A stretch of DNA of 64,000 bases from Actinoplanes sp. N902-109 (GCF_000389965.1 NC_021191.1:8123501-8187500), one strand, 5' to 3'. Shown: positions 25,029 through 34,119, counted from the first letter of the stretch. Numbers and translations are program-made. The notes: generated by a model from the letters alone, not told the origin.

Positions 25029-26282
25029 TCAGGGCAGGGCGTGAACGTGGGGGGAAACGGCGTTGGCCCAGGTGTTGCCGGCGGTGACGTCCCAGTTGAT
25101 CGACCAGGTCATCGCGCCACGCAGGCCGGGATAGGTGTGCGGGGGCTTGAAGCTGCCGCAGTTGGTGCCGAGCGCCAGGCAGTCGAGCGCCTGGTTGAGC
25201 ACCGACGGCGAGACGTAGCCGCCACCGGCCGCGGACGTCGTCGCCGGCACGCCGATGGCGACCTGGTCCGGCCGCAGGCCGTTCTCCAGCTGGATGCAGG
25301 CCAGCGCGACGATGAAGTTCACCGTGCCCTGGCTGTACGCGGCGTTGTTGTCGCAGCCGAGCATCGAGCCGGAGTTGTAGAACTGGGTGTGGACGACCGT
25401 GAGGATGTCCTTGATGTCGAGCGCGAGCTTGAAGTAGGAGCCCGCCGGGTTCTGCATGTCGATGGTCTGCGGGGCCATCGTGATGATCAAGTTGGCGCCC
25501 GCCTTGCTGCGCAGGCTGCGCAGGGCCTGACCCATGTACGTCGGGTTGAGCCCGTTCTCCAGGTCGATGTCGACGCCGTCGAAGCCGTACGTCGTCATCA
25601 GCGAGTAGACCGAGGTGGCGAAGTTGGTGGCGGCGGTGGCGTCACCGACCGACACCGAACCGGTCTCGCCGCCGACCGAGAGGATGACCTTCTTGCCGCG
25701 CGAGTGCAGCGTGGCCACATCCGCCTTGAACTGGTCGTTCGTGTAGCCGCCGACGCTGGACGACAGACCCGGGTCGATGCTGAACGAGACGGCTCCCGGC
25801 GTGCTCGTGGCATTGGCGAACGCCACGGCGACCACGTCGTAGGTGTTCGGCACGGCGGCGAGCTTGATCTCGTTGGCCGGGTTGTCGAAGTTCTGCCAGT
25901 AGCCGGTGACGAAGTGCTTCGGCAGCGTCCCGTTGGACGGGGGCGTGGTCGTCGGCGGCGTGGTGGTGGGTGGTGTCGTCGGGGGCTTCGTCGTGGGGGT
26001 CGTCGTCGGCGGGGTGGTCGGCGTACTGCCGCCTCCACAGACGCCGTTGTCGGTCCAGACATCCCACTGACCGCTGTGGGTGGCCGGGCTCTCGTTCTGC
26101 GTCCACCATTTGGCGGTGTAGTTGTGGCTGTTCTGCGAGGCTGTCTGGCCACCGGTGTACACGGCGCTGGCGCTCCAGGCCGGGACACATGCGGTGGCCG
26201 CGCTCGCCGACGACGCCACGTAGACAGCGGAGCCGGCCGCCGCGATGACCGCGGCGGCCGACAGAACTACGGATCGGCGCAT
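25029..26282 (-). CDS. Secreted CBM5/12-GH18 chitinase
   Basis: A 417-residue endo- or exochitinase. Signal peptide 1-29 (ending ASA), CBM5/12 about 32-84, a long Thr/Pro/Lys linker (86-116), then a GH18 barrel with the full FDGVDIDLEN motif: Asp235, Asp238, Asp240 and catalytic Glu242. The SVGG element (region I) and MTWSINWD near the C-terminus also match. Start ATG 26282. It leads a two-gene chitinase operon. A 22-bp block about 37 bp upstream is shared with the third chitinase gene, suggesting co-induction. Confidence 0.93.
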   Translation of the reverse strand: MRRSVVLSAAAVIAAAGSAVYVASSASAATACVPAWSASAVYTGGQTASQNSHNYTAKWWTQNESPATHSGQWDVWTDNGVCGGGSTPTTPPTTTPTTKPPTTPPTTTPPTTTPPSNGTLPKHFVTGYWQNFDNPANEIKLAAVPNTYDVVAVAFANATSTPGAVSFSIDPGLSSSVGGYTNDQFKADVATLHSRGKKVILSVGGETGSVSVGDATAATNFATSVYSLMTTYGFDGVDIDLENGLNPTYMGQALRSLRSKAGANLIITMAPQTIDMQNPAGSYFKLALDIKDILTVVHTQFYNSGSMLGCDNNAAYSQGTVNFIVALACIQLENGLRPDQVAIGVPATTSAAGGGYVSPSVLNQALDCLALGTNCGSFKPPHTYPGLRGAMTWSINWDVTAGNTWANAVSPHVHALP

Positions 26283-26318
26283 GGGGATGGGCCTTCCACG
26301 GGGACGAGTGGGGGTGGC

Positions 26319-26366
26319 CCAATTATTAGGAGTGTTAACTGGCCGAGTAAAGGTATCTGTTAACTT
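26319..26366 (-). promoter_or_regulatory. Chitinase promoter with shared motif and AGTTAACA repeats
   Basis: On the minus strand AGTTAACA occurs twice, 26 bp apart (plus-strand TGTTAACT at 26333-26340 and 26359-26366), and the nearer copy is followed by TAATAAT (26322-26328), a good -10 candidate about 40 bp from the start codon. The block 26319-26340 matches 45152-45173 upstream of the third chitinase with one mismatch. The repeat is a candidate regulator site. Confidence 0.6.
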
Positions 26367-26406
26367 AAATTTCTTTAAGGTTTGTCCCGGCCAGGCTCAG
26401 CAGGCA

Positions 26407-27783
26407 CTACTTGCGGAACTGGATCCAGTTGACATTGACGAAGTCGGCGGACTGGCCGCTGGTGAACGTCAGGTACACCGTGTGCTTGCCGGTCACCGAG
26501 GTGACGTTGCCCGGTACCGAGCGCCACGACTGCCAGCCGCCCGTGCTCGCCAACGCGAACGACCCGATCGGCGCGTTGCCGCGGCTGTCGATGCGCACCT
26601 CGACAAGACCGCTGACCCCGCCGGCTGCGCCGGAGGCCACCCGGGCCAGGAAGTCGCGCACCCCGCCCGTACCGAAATCGACGTTGTTGAACTGGAGCCA
26701 GTCGCCGTTGCCGATCGCGCCGACGTTCTGGCCGCCCTCGGAGCTCGTCTCCTTGATCACCGCGGAGGCGGCGTCGTAGGACTCGGCCTCGATGGTGCTG
26801 TAGGCATCCCGGCTGCCGCCACTGGGCGGCGGAGTGGTCGAGCCCCCGCCGCCGCCCCCGCTGCCGGCCTTGCTGTAGACGGCCACGTAGTCGACGAGCA
26901 TCGAGCGCCCGGAGACCGTGGCCGAGGTCGGCGTCGAGGAGCCGGCCACGCCGTTCGGGAAGCCGCCGCCGATCGCCACGTCGAGCAGCAGGAAGTAGCC
27001 GTTGTGGCTGGTCATCGTGGTCCAGTACGGCTCACCGACCTGGGTCTGGGTGACACTGAAGAACTGGGTGCCGTCGACGTACCAGCGCAACTGGTTGGGG
27101 CTGACGCTGCGGTCCCACTCGAACGCATAGGTGTGGAACGCCGACTGACAGCTGGAGCCGGGGCAGGCGCGGTTGGTGCCGAGGCCGTTGGTCTCGTTGC
27201 ACGGCCCGCCCGGGTTGACGCCGCAGTGCAGCGTGCCCCAGACCGCGTTGATCCCGTTGACGTTCTCCATGATGTCCAGCTCGCCGACGCCCGGCCAGTT
27301 CTGGTAGTTGCCGCGGTACGGCTGCCCGAGCGCCCAGAACGCGGGCCAGTAGCCGGCCGCCTCGGCACCGGTCACGTTGGGCATCTGGATGCGGCCCTCG
27401 ATGCGCAGCACACCGCCCGAGGCCGGCTTGAAGTCGCTGCGCTGGCTCTCGATGCGGGCCGAGGTCCACTGGCCGGAGCTGCTGCGGACCGGCGTGATGC
27501 GCAGGTTGCCCGAGCCGTCCTGGGCGATGTTCGAGCTGCTGTTCGTGTAGGACTGGATCTCACCGGTGCCCCAGTTGGCGGGGCCGCCGGGATAGCTCGT
27601 CCCGGTGTCGATGATCCAGTTGGCCGAGCTGGGCAGGCTGCCTGAGGAACCGGTGAAGTCGTCGGCCCAGACCTGGGTCCAGCCGGACGGCGGGTCGGGC
27701 AGCGAGGCGTTGGCGGACACGGCGAGTGCCGCGGAAACGGTGAGAGCGGCGGCGGAGGCTACGGCGAGGACTGTTCTTCTCAT
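26407..27783 (-). CDS. Secreted GH16 endo-beta-1,3-glucanase with CBM6
   Basis: A 458-residue secreted laminarinase-type enzyme. The signal peptide ends near ANA (26); the GH16 jelly roll has the catalytic GELDIME motif with nucleophile Glu168, Asp170 and acid/base Glu173, plus WPAFWAL before it. A Gly/Ser/Thr/Pro linker (about 310-323) joins a C-terminal CBM6 module (about 325-458; AYSTIEAESYDA ... VNWIQFRK) that would bind beta-glucan. ATG 27783 gives a clean signal peptide. A perfect GAGAGCGCTCTC palindrome upstream suggests LacI-family control. Likely target is fungal cell-wall glucan, complementing the adjacent chitinases. Confidence 0.92.
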   Translation of the reverse strand: MRRTVLAVASAAALTVSAALAVSANASLPDPPSGWTQVWADDFTGSSGSLPSSANWIIDTGTSYPGGPANWGTGEIQSYTNSSSNIAQDGSGNLRITPVRSSSGQWTSARIESQRSDFKPASGGVLRIEGRIQMPNVTGAEAAGYWPAFWALGQPYRGNYQNWPGVGELDIMENVNGINAVWGTLHCGVNPGGPCNETNGLGTNRACPGSSCQSAFHTYAFEWDRSVSPNQLRWYVDGTQFFSVTQTQVGEPYWTTMTSHNGYFLLLDVAIGGGFPNGVAGSSTPTSATVSGRSMLVDYVAVYSKAGSGGGGGGSTTPPPSGGSRDAYSTIEAESYDAASAVIKETSSEGGQNVGAIGNGDWLQFNNVDFGTGGVRDFLARVASGAAGGVSGLVEVRIDSRGNAPIGSFALASTGGWQSWRSVPGNVTSVTGKHTVYLTFTSGQSADFVNVNWIQFRK

Positions 27784-27813
27784 GACGACAGCTCCTGGGG
27801 GGCGGGGCCGGAC

Positions 27814-27829
27814 GAGAGAGCGCTCTCCC
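27814..27829 (-). promoter_or_regulatory. LacI/CebR-type operator upstream of the GH16 gene
   Basis: A perfect 12-bp palindrome GAGAGCGCTCTC (27816-27827), flanked by G and C that extend the symmetry, lies 31 bp before the start codon. It strongly resembles CebR boxes of streptomycetes (GGGAGCGCTCCC), bound by LacI-type repressors released by cello- or laminari-oligosaccharides. A TTGACA hexamer lies further upstream on the same strand. No LacI-family gene is in the window. Confidence 0.7.
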
Positions 27830-27994
27830 AAAAGTTTCCGTGGCGTTACAAGCTGTTGTCAATATCGGTGCACAGCCGGAACTTCATGGATCCTGCGACC
27901 GTCCGAGGCCCGGACGAGCGACACCACCGCTGATCATCCACGGTCACCGGCGCCGGTCCGTAGGCTCTGTTTTCCAGCGGACGCGGGAGGGTAA

Positions 27995-29167
27995 ATGCGG
28001 CGCATGGCCACCTCGGAGACTGCGGCAGGACCCACCACGATCTCTGACGAGATGCAGGACGAGGCCGACGCCAAGGGGTTGTTGACCCTCGGCGTCGAAG
28101 AGGAATACCTGCTCGTCGATGCCGTCGAGCCGCGGGCCGTGGAGGCTGTCGAGGAGGTGTTCGACCACCTCGGCGACGACGTCCGCGAGTCGGTGCAGCA
28201 CGAGCTGATGCGCAGCCAGATCGAGACCGCCAGCCCGCCGCAGCTCGACCTCAACGCGCTGCACGACTCGATGCGCCGGTTGCGTGCCGGGATCGCCGCC
28301 GCGGCCGAGGCCGCCGGGGTCCGGCTCGTCGCCGCCGGCGCCGCCCCCGCGAGCGGGCCCAACGTGCGGTTCGTCGACAACCCGCGCTACCACCGGATGC
28401 GCGAGCGCTTCGGCGACCTGTCCCCCGGCGCCGGCCTGTGCGGGATGCACGTGCACGTCAGCGTGCCCGATCCGGAGACCGGCGTGCAGATCCTCAACCA
28501 CCTGCGCCCGTGGTTGCCCATCTTCCAGGCCGCGACGACCAACTCGCCGCTGTTCGGCGGGCACGACACCGGCTACTCGAGCTGGCGCTCGGTGATGTGG
28601 GAACGCTGGCCCACCGTGGGCCCGGCGCCCTACCTGAAGTCCTTCCAGGACTACGAGACCCTGGTCAGCGATCTCATCGCCAGCGGCGCCATGCTCGACG
28701 ACGGCATGCTCTACTGGTACGCCCGGTTGTCGGCGAACTACCCCACGATCGAGCTGCGCATGGGCGACGTCTGCCCGTCCCTCGATGACGCCCTGCTGCT
28801 CGCTGCCCTGGCGCGCGCTCTGGTGGCGACGCTGCTGGGTGACGTACGGGAGGGAAAGCCGGCGCCCGACGTGCCGCACCCGCTGCTCATGGCCGCCCAC
28901 TGGCGGGCCGCGCACGACGGCCTGGAGGGGCTCAACATCGACATGGCCACCCGCGAGCCCCGACCGGCGTGGCGGCTCATGCGGCAGCTGTTCGACTACG
29001 TCCGCCCCGAGCTCGACCGGCACGGCGACCTGGAGATGGCCACCGTGCTGATGGGCCGGCTGCGCTCGCACGGCACCGGTGCCGCCCGGCAGCGCGCGAT
29101 CCTCTCCCAGCAGGGATCGGTTTCGGACGTGGTGGACTGGCTGGCCCGGACCACCGCGGGCCGATGA
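27995..29167 (+). CDS. ybdK: Carboxylate-amine ligase, YbdK-like (GCS2 family)
   Basis: A 390-residue ATP-dependent ligase related to glutamate-cysteine ligase. Family blocks: LGVEEEYLLVDAV near the N-terminus with the metal-binding Glu cluster, the CGMHVHVSVPD motif, and the YWYARLSANYPTIELRMGD segment. YbdK proteins have weak gamma-glutamylcysteine ligase activity; the natural substrates are uncertain. Actinomycetes normally use mycothiol, so glutathione synthesis is not the default reading. ATG 27995 has GGGAGGG 4 bases upstream; ATG 28004 is less well placed. It overlaps the next flavoprotein gene by four bases. Confidence 0.87.
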   Translation: MRRMATSETAAGPTTISDEMQDEADAKGLLTLGVEEEYLLVDAVEPRAVEAVEEVFDHLGDDVRESVQHELMRSQIETASPPQLDLNALHDSMRRLRAGIAAAAEAAGVRLVAAGAAPASGPNVRFVDNPRYHRMRERFGDLSPGAGLCGMHVHVSVPDPETGVQILNHLRPWLPIFQAATTNSPLFGGHDTGYSSWRSVMWERWPTVGPAPYLKSFQDYETLVSDLIASGAMLDDGMLYWYARLSANYPTIELRMGDVCPSLDDALLLAALARALVATLLGDVREGKPAPDVPHPLLMAAHWRAAHDGLEGLNIDMATREPRPAWRLMRQLFDYVRPELDRHGDLEMATVLMGRLRSHGTGAARQRAILSQQGSVSDVVDWLARTTAGR

Positions 29168-30534
29168 GACTCGTCGTGGTGGGCGCCGACGCGGCGGGCA
29201 TGTCCGCCGCGTCCCAGGCGCGCCGCCGCAAGAAGCCGGACCAGCTGCGGATCGTGGCGTTCGAGCGCGGCCACTTCACGTCGTACTCGGCCTGCGGTAT
29301 CCCGTACTGGATCGGTGGTGCGGTGCCGGACCGGGACGCGCTGATCGCGCGCACCCCGGCCGAGTTCGCCGAGGCGGGCATCGAGGTGCGGCTGCGCCAC
29401 GAGGTGGTCGGCATCGACCTGGACCGCGGCGAGGTGGTCGCCCGGGATCTGGACGGCGGCGGTGAGCTGCGCGAGGGCTTCGACGAGCTGGTGTACGCCG
29501 CGGGCGCGGTGCCGGTGACGCCGGACTGGGCGCGGGTGGATGCGGGTGGCGTGTTCGGGGTGCAGACCCTGGACGACGGTGCGGCCATCCACCGCTGGCT
29601 CGACTCCGAGGAGTGCCGCAAAGCGGTCGTGATCGGCGGCGGCTACGTCGGCGTGGAGATGGCCGAGGCCATGGTTCGGCGCGGGCTGGACGTCACCCTG
29701 CTGGAGAAGTCGTCCCAGCCGATGTCCACCGTCGACCCGGACATGGGCGAACGGGTCCGCGCCGCGATCTGCGGGCTCGGCATCGAGGTGCGCACCGGGA
29801 CCCACGTGGAGGGGCTGGAGACCGCGGACGGCCGGATCCGCGCCGTGGTCACCCCGGACGGGGTGTTCCCGGCCGACATCGTGGTGCTGGGCCTGGGCGT
29901 ACGACCCAACACGCAGCTCGCCGTCGACTCCGGCATCCCGGTCGGGGTGACCGGCGGGCTGCGCACCGACCTGCGGATGCGGGTGGTCGGCGCGCCGGGC
30001 GTGTGGGCCGCCGGCGACTGCGTGCAGAGCGTGCACCGGATCAGTGGCCAGCCGCTGCACGCCCCGCTCGGCACCCACGCCAACAAGCAGGGCCGGGTGG
30101 CCGGCATCAACATCGGCGGCGGCTACGCGACCTTCCCCGGGGTGATCGGCACCGCCGTGACCAAGGTGTGCGAACTCGAGGTGGCGCGCACCGGCCTCAC
30201 CGAGAAGGAGGCCGCCCGCGCCGGCTTCGCGTTCGTGACGGCCACGGTGGAGTCGACCAGCCGCGCGGGCTACTACCCCGGAGCCAGCCCGATGGTCATC
30301 AAGATGATCGCCGAGCGGCGCACCGGCATACTGCTCGGGGCTCAGATCGTCGGCCGGGAGGAGGCCGCCAAACGGATCGACTCGCTGGCGATCGCGGTCT
30401 GGAACAGGATGACGGTCGAGGAGATGACGGCGCTCGACCTCAGCTACGCCCCGCCGTTCTCCCCGGTCTGGGACCCGGTGCTGATCGCGGCCAGGAAAGC
30501 GGCAGACGCAGTGCAGGCCTCCCAGCAGCAATGA
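29164..30534 (+). CDS. FAD-dependent pyridine nucleotide-disulfide oxidoreductase, CoA-disulfide reductase-like
   Basis: A 456-residue flavoprotein with the GR-like fold: N-terminal FAD-binding VVVGADAAGMSAA, a single redox Cys44 in SYSACGIPYWIGG (the signature of CoA-disulfide reductase and NADH peroxidase types), the NAD-binding VIGGGYVGVEMAEA, and the second FAD motif GVWAAGDC. A C-terminal dimerisation domain completes it. The reaction is probably reduction of a low-molecular-weight disulfide or persulfide by NAD(P)H. ATGA overlap with the ybdK-like gene ties a gamma-glutamyl-type ligase to a thiol-redox enzyme, suggesting a thiol-related function for both. Confidence 0.87.
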   Translation: MRLVVVGADAAGMSAASQARRRKKPDQLRIVAFERGHFTSYSACGIPYWIGGAVPDRDALIARTPAEFAEAGIEVRLRHEVVGIDLDRGEVVARDLDGGGELREGFDELVYAAGAVPVTPDWARVDAGGVFGVQTLDDGAAIHRWLDSEECRKAVVIGGGYVGVEMAEAMVRRGLDVTLLEKSSQPMSTVDPDMGERVRAAICGLGIEVRTGTHVEGLETADGRIRAVVTPDGVFPADIVVLGLGVRPNTQLAVDSGIPVGVTGGLRTDLRMRVVGAPGVWAAGDCVQSVHRISGQPLHAPLGTHANKQGRVAGINIGGGYATFPGVIGTAVTKVCELEVARTGLTEKEAARAGFAFVTATVESTSRAGYYPGASPMVIKMIAERRTGILLGAQIVGREEAAKRIDSLAIAVWNRMTVEEMTALDLSYAPPFSPVWDPVLIAARKAADAVQASQQQ

Positions 30535-30563
30535 TCACCATGAGTCAGATGTAGATCACAAAT

Positions 30564-30595
30564 ACGGTATCGTCTTTGATCAAGTCAGACGGTAT
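30564..30595. promoter_or_regulatory. AT-richer region with ACGGTAT repeats before the deacetylase gene
   Basis: ACGGTAT occurs at 30564-30570 and 30589-30595, 25 bp apart, in the only AT-rich stretch of this gap, with TTGATCAA between them. It lies 10-40 bp before the deacetylase start and may be its promoter or an operator. No convincing -35/-10 pair could be assigned. Confidence 0.3.
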
Positions 30596-30604
30596 CCATG
30601 ACGA

Positions 30605-32047
30605 ATGCCGCCGCAACCCCCCAAACGTACGGCGCCACGCCATTCGGCTTCGACGGCACGACGCGCCCGTGTCAGCGGCGCCCTCACCGGTGGCACCGGA
30701 GGCTTCCCGCACCTCGACGTCCTCGAAGGAGAGACGGCCCTGGGCCGGCACCGCCGCCCCGAGTCGCTCGCCGACCCCACCGTGCTGCGCCCGGCACCCA
30801 CCGGGCGCGTCGCCGGTGGCCGCCGGACCACCCTCGACCTGTCACCCCGGGCCCGCACCACCAGCCGGTCCCGGCCCGCGGCCCGCGGCGGACGCCACCA
30901 CACCCCCGCCGAACCACGGCCCGTCACGGTCAGCCCGCTGGTGTCCGCGCTCTATAACGGCGGCCGGCCCCCGGTGATCGGCTCGCACCGCGCGCCCGGC
31001 ACGCTGCCCATCGAGTCCTGGCTGCTCATCGGCCGGGGCCGGCAGCAGGCGCTGCTGGCTGCCCTGGTCGCCGTCGGCCTGATGCTCATCGTGTTCCCGA
31101 TGCAGCGCCGCGACTCGGACGCCAGGGTGGACACAGTCGCCGCGGCAGACCGCTCGGTGGTGCAGCCGCCCACGTCGAAGGCGCCGGCGGACACCACCCC
31201 GGCCAAGCCCGGCCGCCCCGCCGAGGAAACCGGGACCGCCCCGGCGGCACCCACGCCCACAACGTCGGCCCCGGCTCATTCGTCGGCTGCGCCCAAACCC
31301 TCCGCCGAACCCACCGGCGCCGTCGCGGACATCCTGGTCCCGGCCGGCAGCGGCCCCGGCCAGTCGCTGCGCAGCACCGGCACCGACACCGTGGCGCTGA
31401 CCTTCGACGACGGCCCCGACCCGGCCCAGACCCCCAAGATCCTCGCCCTGCTCGACAAGTACGACGTCAAGGCCACCTTCTGCCTGGTCGGCGAGCAGGT
31501 CAAGAAGCACCCCGAGATCGTCCGCGACATCGTGGCGGCGGGTCACACGCTGTGCAACCACACCTGGAACCACAGCCTGACCATCGGCAAGGACAAGCCG
31601 GCCGACATCCAGAAGGACCTGCAGCGCACCAACGACGCCATCCACGCGGCGGCACCCGGTGCGCCCATCCCGTTCTTCCGGGCCCCCGGCGGCAACTTCA
31701 GCAAAACCCTGGTGCAGACGGCCTACACCGACGGCATGACCTCGCTCTACTGGATGGTCGACCCGTCCGACTGGGACCACCCCGAGGCCGAGACCGACGA
31801 CCAGCACATCACCCGGGTCGTCAAGAACATCCAGGACAACGCCAAGCCGGGCGCCATCATCCTGTCCCACGACTTCGGCCAGCCCGACACCATCCTGGCC
31901 TACGAGACCCTGATCCCCTGGCTGCAGCACCGCTTCACGCTGGGCCTGCCCTCGATCCCGCCGGCGCCGGCCCCGTCCACCCCACCGGCTCCGGGCGGTG
32001 CACCGTCGGCCGCCCCATCGCCGGCACCGTCCTCGGCAGCACCGTAA
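30605..32047 (+). CDS. Membrane-anchored polysaccharide deacetylase (NodB/CE4 domain)
   Basis: A 480-residue protein: a basic, disordered cytoplasmic N-terminus (1-145), one membrane helix (about 148-166), an Ala/Pro/Thr-rich extracytoplasmic spacer (170-250), then a CE4 deacetylase domain. Metal and catalytic residues are TFDDGPD (Asp268, Asp269), the zinc His pair in HTWNH (His319, His323) and RAPGGNF. It likely N-deacetylates peptidoglycan or chitin oligomers outside the membrane. The C-terminus is Pro/Ala/Ser-rich. The ATG at 30605 lacks a clear ribosome site, so the long N-terminus is uncertain. Confidence 0.87.
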   Translation: MPPQPPKRTAPRHSASTARRARVSGALTGGTGGFPHLDVLEGETALGRHRRPESLADPTVLRPAPTGRVAGGRRTTLDLSPRARTTSRSRPAARGGRHHTPAEPRPVTVSPLVSALYNGGRPPVIGSHRAPGTLPIESWLLIGRGRQQALLAALVAVGLMLIVFPMQRRDSDARVDTVAAADRSVVQPPTSKAPADTTPAKPGRPAEETGTAPAAPTPTTSAPAHSSAAPKPSAEPTGAVADILVPAGSGPGQSLRSTGTDTVALTFDDGPDPAQTPKILALLDKYDVKATFCLVGEQVKKHPEIVRDIVAAGHTLCNHTWNHSLTIGKDKPADIQKDLQRTNDAIHAAAPGAPIPFFRAPGGNFSKTLVQTAYTDGMTSLYWMVDPSDWDHPEAETDDQHITRVVKNIQDNAKPGAIILSHDFGQPDTILAYETLIPWLQHRFTLGLPSIPPAPAPSTPPAPGGAPSAAPSPAPSSAAP

Positions 32048-32063
32048 GGCTTCCGCTTGCCAC

Positions 32064-32099
32064 AACGGCCGCCGCGGGTTGCGCACCCGGGCGGCCGTT
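32064..32099 (+). terminator. Terminator after the deacetylase gene
   Basis: Arms AACGGCCGCC and GGCGGCCGTT are perfect, with an inner CGGGT/ACCCG stem, 17 bp after the stop codon, followed by CCCTTTTCC. It separates the gene from the convergent Nei-type gene ending at 32144. Confidence 0.85.
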
Positions 32100-32143
32100 C
32101 CCTTTTCCGTACGCCCCTCCTGCGCGCTTTTCCCGAACGCCTT

Positions 32144-33040
32144 TCACCTGCGCTTCGGCGCGCGCTCGGGACCCTTCGCGGATGACACCGGCTTCTTCGG
32201 CGCTCGTGGGGCCGTGACCTGCGGCGCGCGTGACTCCGGCTGGCAAACCGGGCACCAGTACAGGTTCCGCCCCGCCATCGGCCCCCGCGCAACCGGCGTC
32301 CCGCACACCAGGCAAGCCTGCCCGGGCCGCCGGTACACGTACACCTCACCGCCGTGCCGATCAACCCGCGGCGCCCTCTGCATGGCCTCGGGCGTATGCG
32401 TCGTGTGCACGGTGTCGATCCGCCCGCGCGCGACGCCCTCCTTCATCAGCGCCTGCAGGTCGTCCCACAGCTCCTGCCAGCACGCCGCACTGACCGTCCG
32501 TCCCGGCGTCGTCGGCGCCAGCCCAGCGCGGAACAGCACCTCGTTCGCGTAGATCAGCCCGCACCCGGCCACCACCGCCTGGTCCAGCAGCAGCGCGAAA
32601 AGAGCCTTCGAGCTACCCCGGACCTTCTCGTACGCCCGCAGTGGATCACTGTCGTCGCGAAGCGGATCCTGCCCGAGCCGAGCCCGCAGAGCAGCGACCT
32701 CGGGCGGCGTGAACACCTGGCAAGCGGTCGGCCCCCGGAGCTCCAGCCAGTGACGCGAACTCATCATCCGCATCCGCAGCTGCCCGACCGGCCCCGGCTC
32801 CGGCAAGGGCCCGTCGGCGAACTTGCCGTACAACCCGAGGTGGATGTGCAGGCTCAGCTCGCCGTCGAAATGGTGGAGCAGATGCTTCCCGTACGCCTCG
32901 GTGTCGGCCATCCGCCGCCCGTCCAGCATCCTGGCCCCATCGGTGAACCGCCCCTGCGGGCTGTCCACGGCAACAACCTGACCGGCGAACAGCTCCCGAT
33001 GACGAGCCGCCAACCGATGAATAGTGTGTCCCTCTGGCAC
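32144..33040 (-). CDS. nei: Fpg/Nei-family DNA glycosylase
   Basis: A 298-residue base-excision-repair enzyme that removes oxidised bases and cleaves the abasic strand. It begins PEGHTIHRLA, placing the catalytic Pro at position 2 and Glu at 3 only if the GTG at 33040 is the start; longer readings would block the N-terminal amine, so this start is firm. The H2TH region and a C-terminal zinc finger (CLVCG ... YWCPVCQ) are present, followed by a basic Pro/Lys/Arg-rich tail. PEGHTI favours the actinobacterial Nei branch over Fpg (PELPEVE). Confidence 0.92.
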   Translation of the reverse strand: MPEGHTIHRLAARHRELFAGQVVAVDSPQGRFTDGARMLDGRRMADTEAYGKHLLHHFDGELSLHIHLGLYGKFADGPLPEPGPVGQLRMRMMSSRHWLELRGPTACQVFTPPEVAALRARLGQDPLRDDSDPLRAYEKVRGSSKALFALLLDQAVVAGCGLIYANEVLFRAGLAPTTPGRTVSAACWQELWDDLQALMKEGVARGRIDTVHTTHTPEAMQRAPRVDRHGGEVYVYRRPGQACLVCGTPVARGPMAGRNLYWCPVCQPESRAPQVTAPRAPKKPVSSAKGPERAPKRR

Positions 33041-33172
33041 GATCCGCAAAGGTACCCACGTCCTCGGATTCCACGCCATCCAAGGTGCCGGAGCGCCCGG
33101 ACAGGGCACCCGGGTGAGGCGCATCGGCCGCCGCCTTCTCCCCGCGGCCCGGCAGCGGCCGGCACACACGGA

Positions 33173-33210
33173 AAAGGGTGCGGACCGCACCGTTGCGATC
33201 CGCACCCTTT
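33173..33210 (-). terminator. Terminator after the frameshifted lipoprotein gene
   Basis: Perfect 12-bp arms AAAGGGTGCGGA and TCCGCACCCTTT flank a 14-base loop, 65 bp beyond the lipoprotein stop on the minus strand and followed by TTTTCC in that direction. Confidence 0.8.
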
Positions 33211-33275
33211 CGTCTCTACCGCTCCGGCACCCGCAGCTGCCGGGGCGCGAAGCCGTCAGTGCCTGCTCAGCGGGG

Positions 33276-34119
33276 TCAGCCGCCGAGGCTGGTGTACAGG
33301 CTGTCCGGCGCCTCGGTGGTCTCGCCGGCGGCGGGGCGCTGGACGTCGACCTTGGTGCCGTAGTCGGTGTAGGCGATGTCGAGCGGCTGCGGCTGCTTGC
33401 CGTTCACCGCGGGGAGCTGGATGGTCAGGGTCGACAGCCGGCCCTGGTCGTCGATGCCCGCGGTGAAGGGAACGTTGCGCGCCCTGATCGCCCCAGGCCT
33501 GCACGGTCTTCTGATCCATGCCCGCGACACCGGCGGCCTTGGTCAGGTCGAGCGTGCCCGCGTAGCCGCGCGAGCCGGTCTGCCGGACGTCGGTCGTGGC
33601 CGTCAGCAGCTGGGCCGTGTTGGCCGGGTCGATCTGACCGGGCCGCAGCCCGATGTTGGCGCCCTCGGGCAGCCGCGAGACGTCCACGTGGGTCCAGGTG
33701 TTCGCCTTGGTCACGCCGGGCACCTGCACGTACAGGTCCTTGTCGACGATCAGGGTCTTGACCGTGATCTCCGTGTTGGGACCGGAGGCGGTCAACGTGG
33801 CCGTGCCGACGCCGTTCGGGGCGTCCAGCAGACCGTCGACCTTGAGCCCGGAGCCGGACGTCATGGTCATCTTGAAACTCGTGGTGCCCAGCTTCGCCGC
33901 GGCGTCGGCCAGAGCGCTCGTGGCGGCCGGGTCGGCAGCACCGGCGCTCGCCGACGAGGTGGGAACACCCGTCGACGCGCTGGCTTCCGCGCCAGGTGTC
34001 GTGGTGCCGCCGTCAGCGGAGCAACCGCCCAGAAACACCACCGCGGCCGCCGAGGCAAGCCCCAGCCCGGCCAGCCGTGGCCCACTCCATCGTGGTCCCA
34101 CCCATCGTGGCGTCCGCAT
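33276..34119 (-). pseudogene. LppX/LprG-like lipoprotein gene with a single-base frameshift
   Basis: It encodes a LppX_LprAFG-type cell-envelope lipoprotein, a family that carries lipids across the periplasm. The 5' part from ATG 34119 (GGAGGG ribosome site) reads a signal sequence with lipobox LGGC and most of the domain to ...MDQKTVQAWGDQ. The frame then breaks: the matching C-terminus (ARNVPFTAGIDDQGRLSTLT ...) is in another frame ending at 33276. Removing one base from the C run at 33482-33484 restores alignment to the neighbouring paralog (QAWGDQARNVPF against KALGAKATTIPF). It is either a recent mutation or a sequencing error; the rest of the gene looks fully maintained. Confidence 0.8.
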
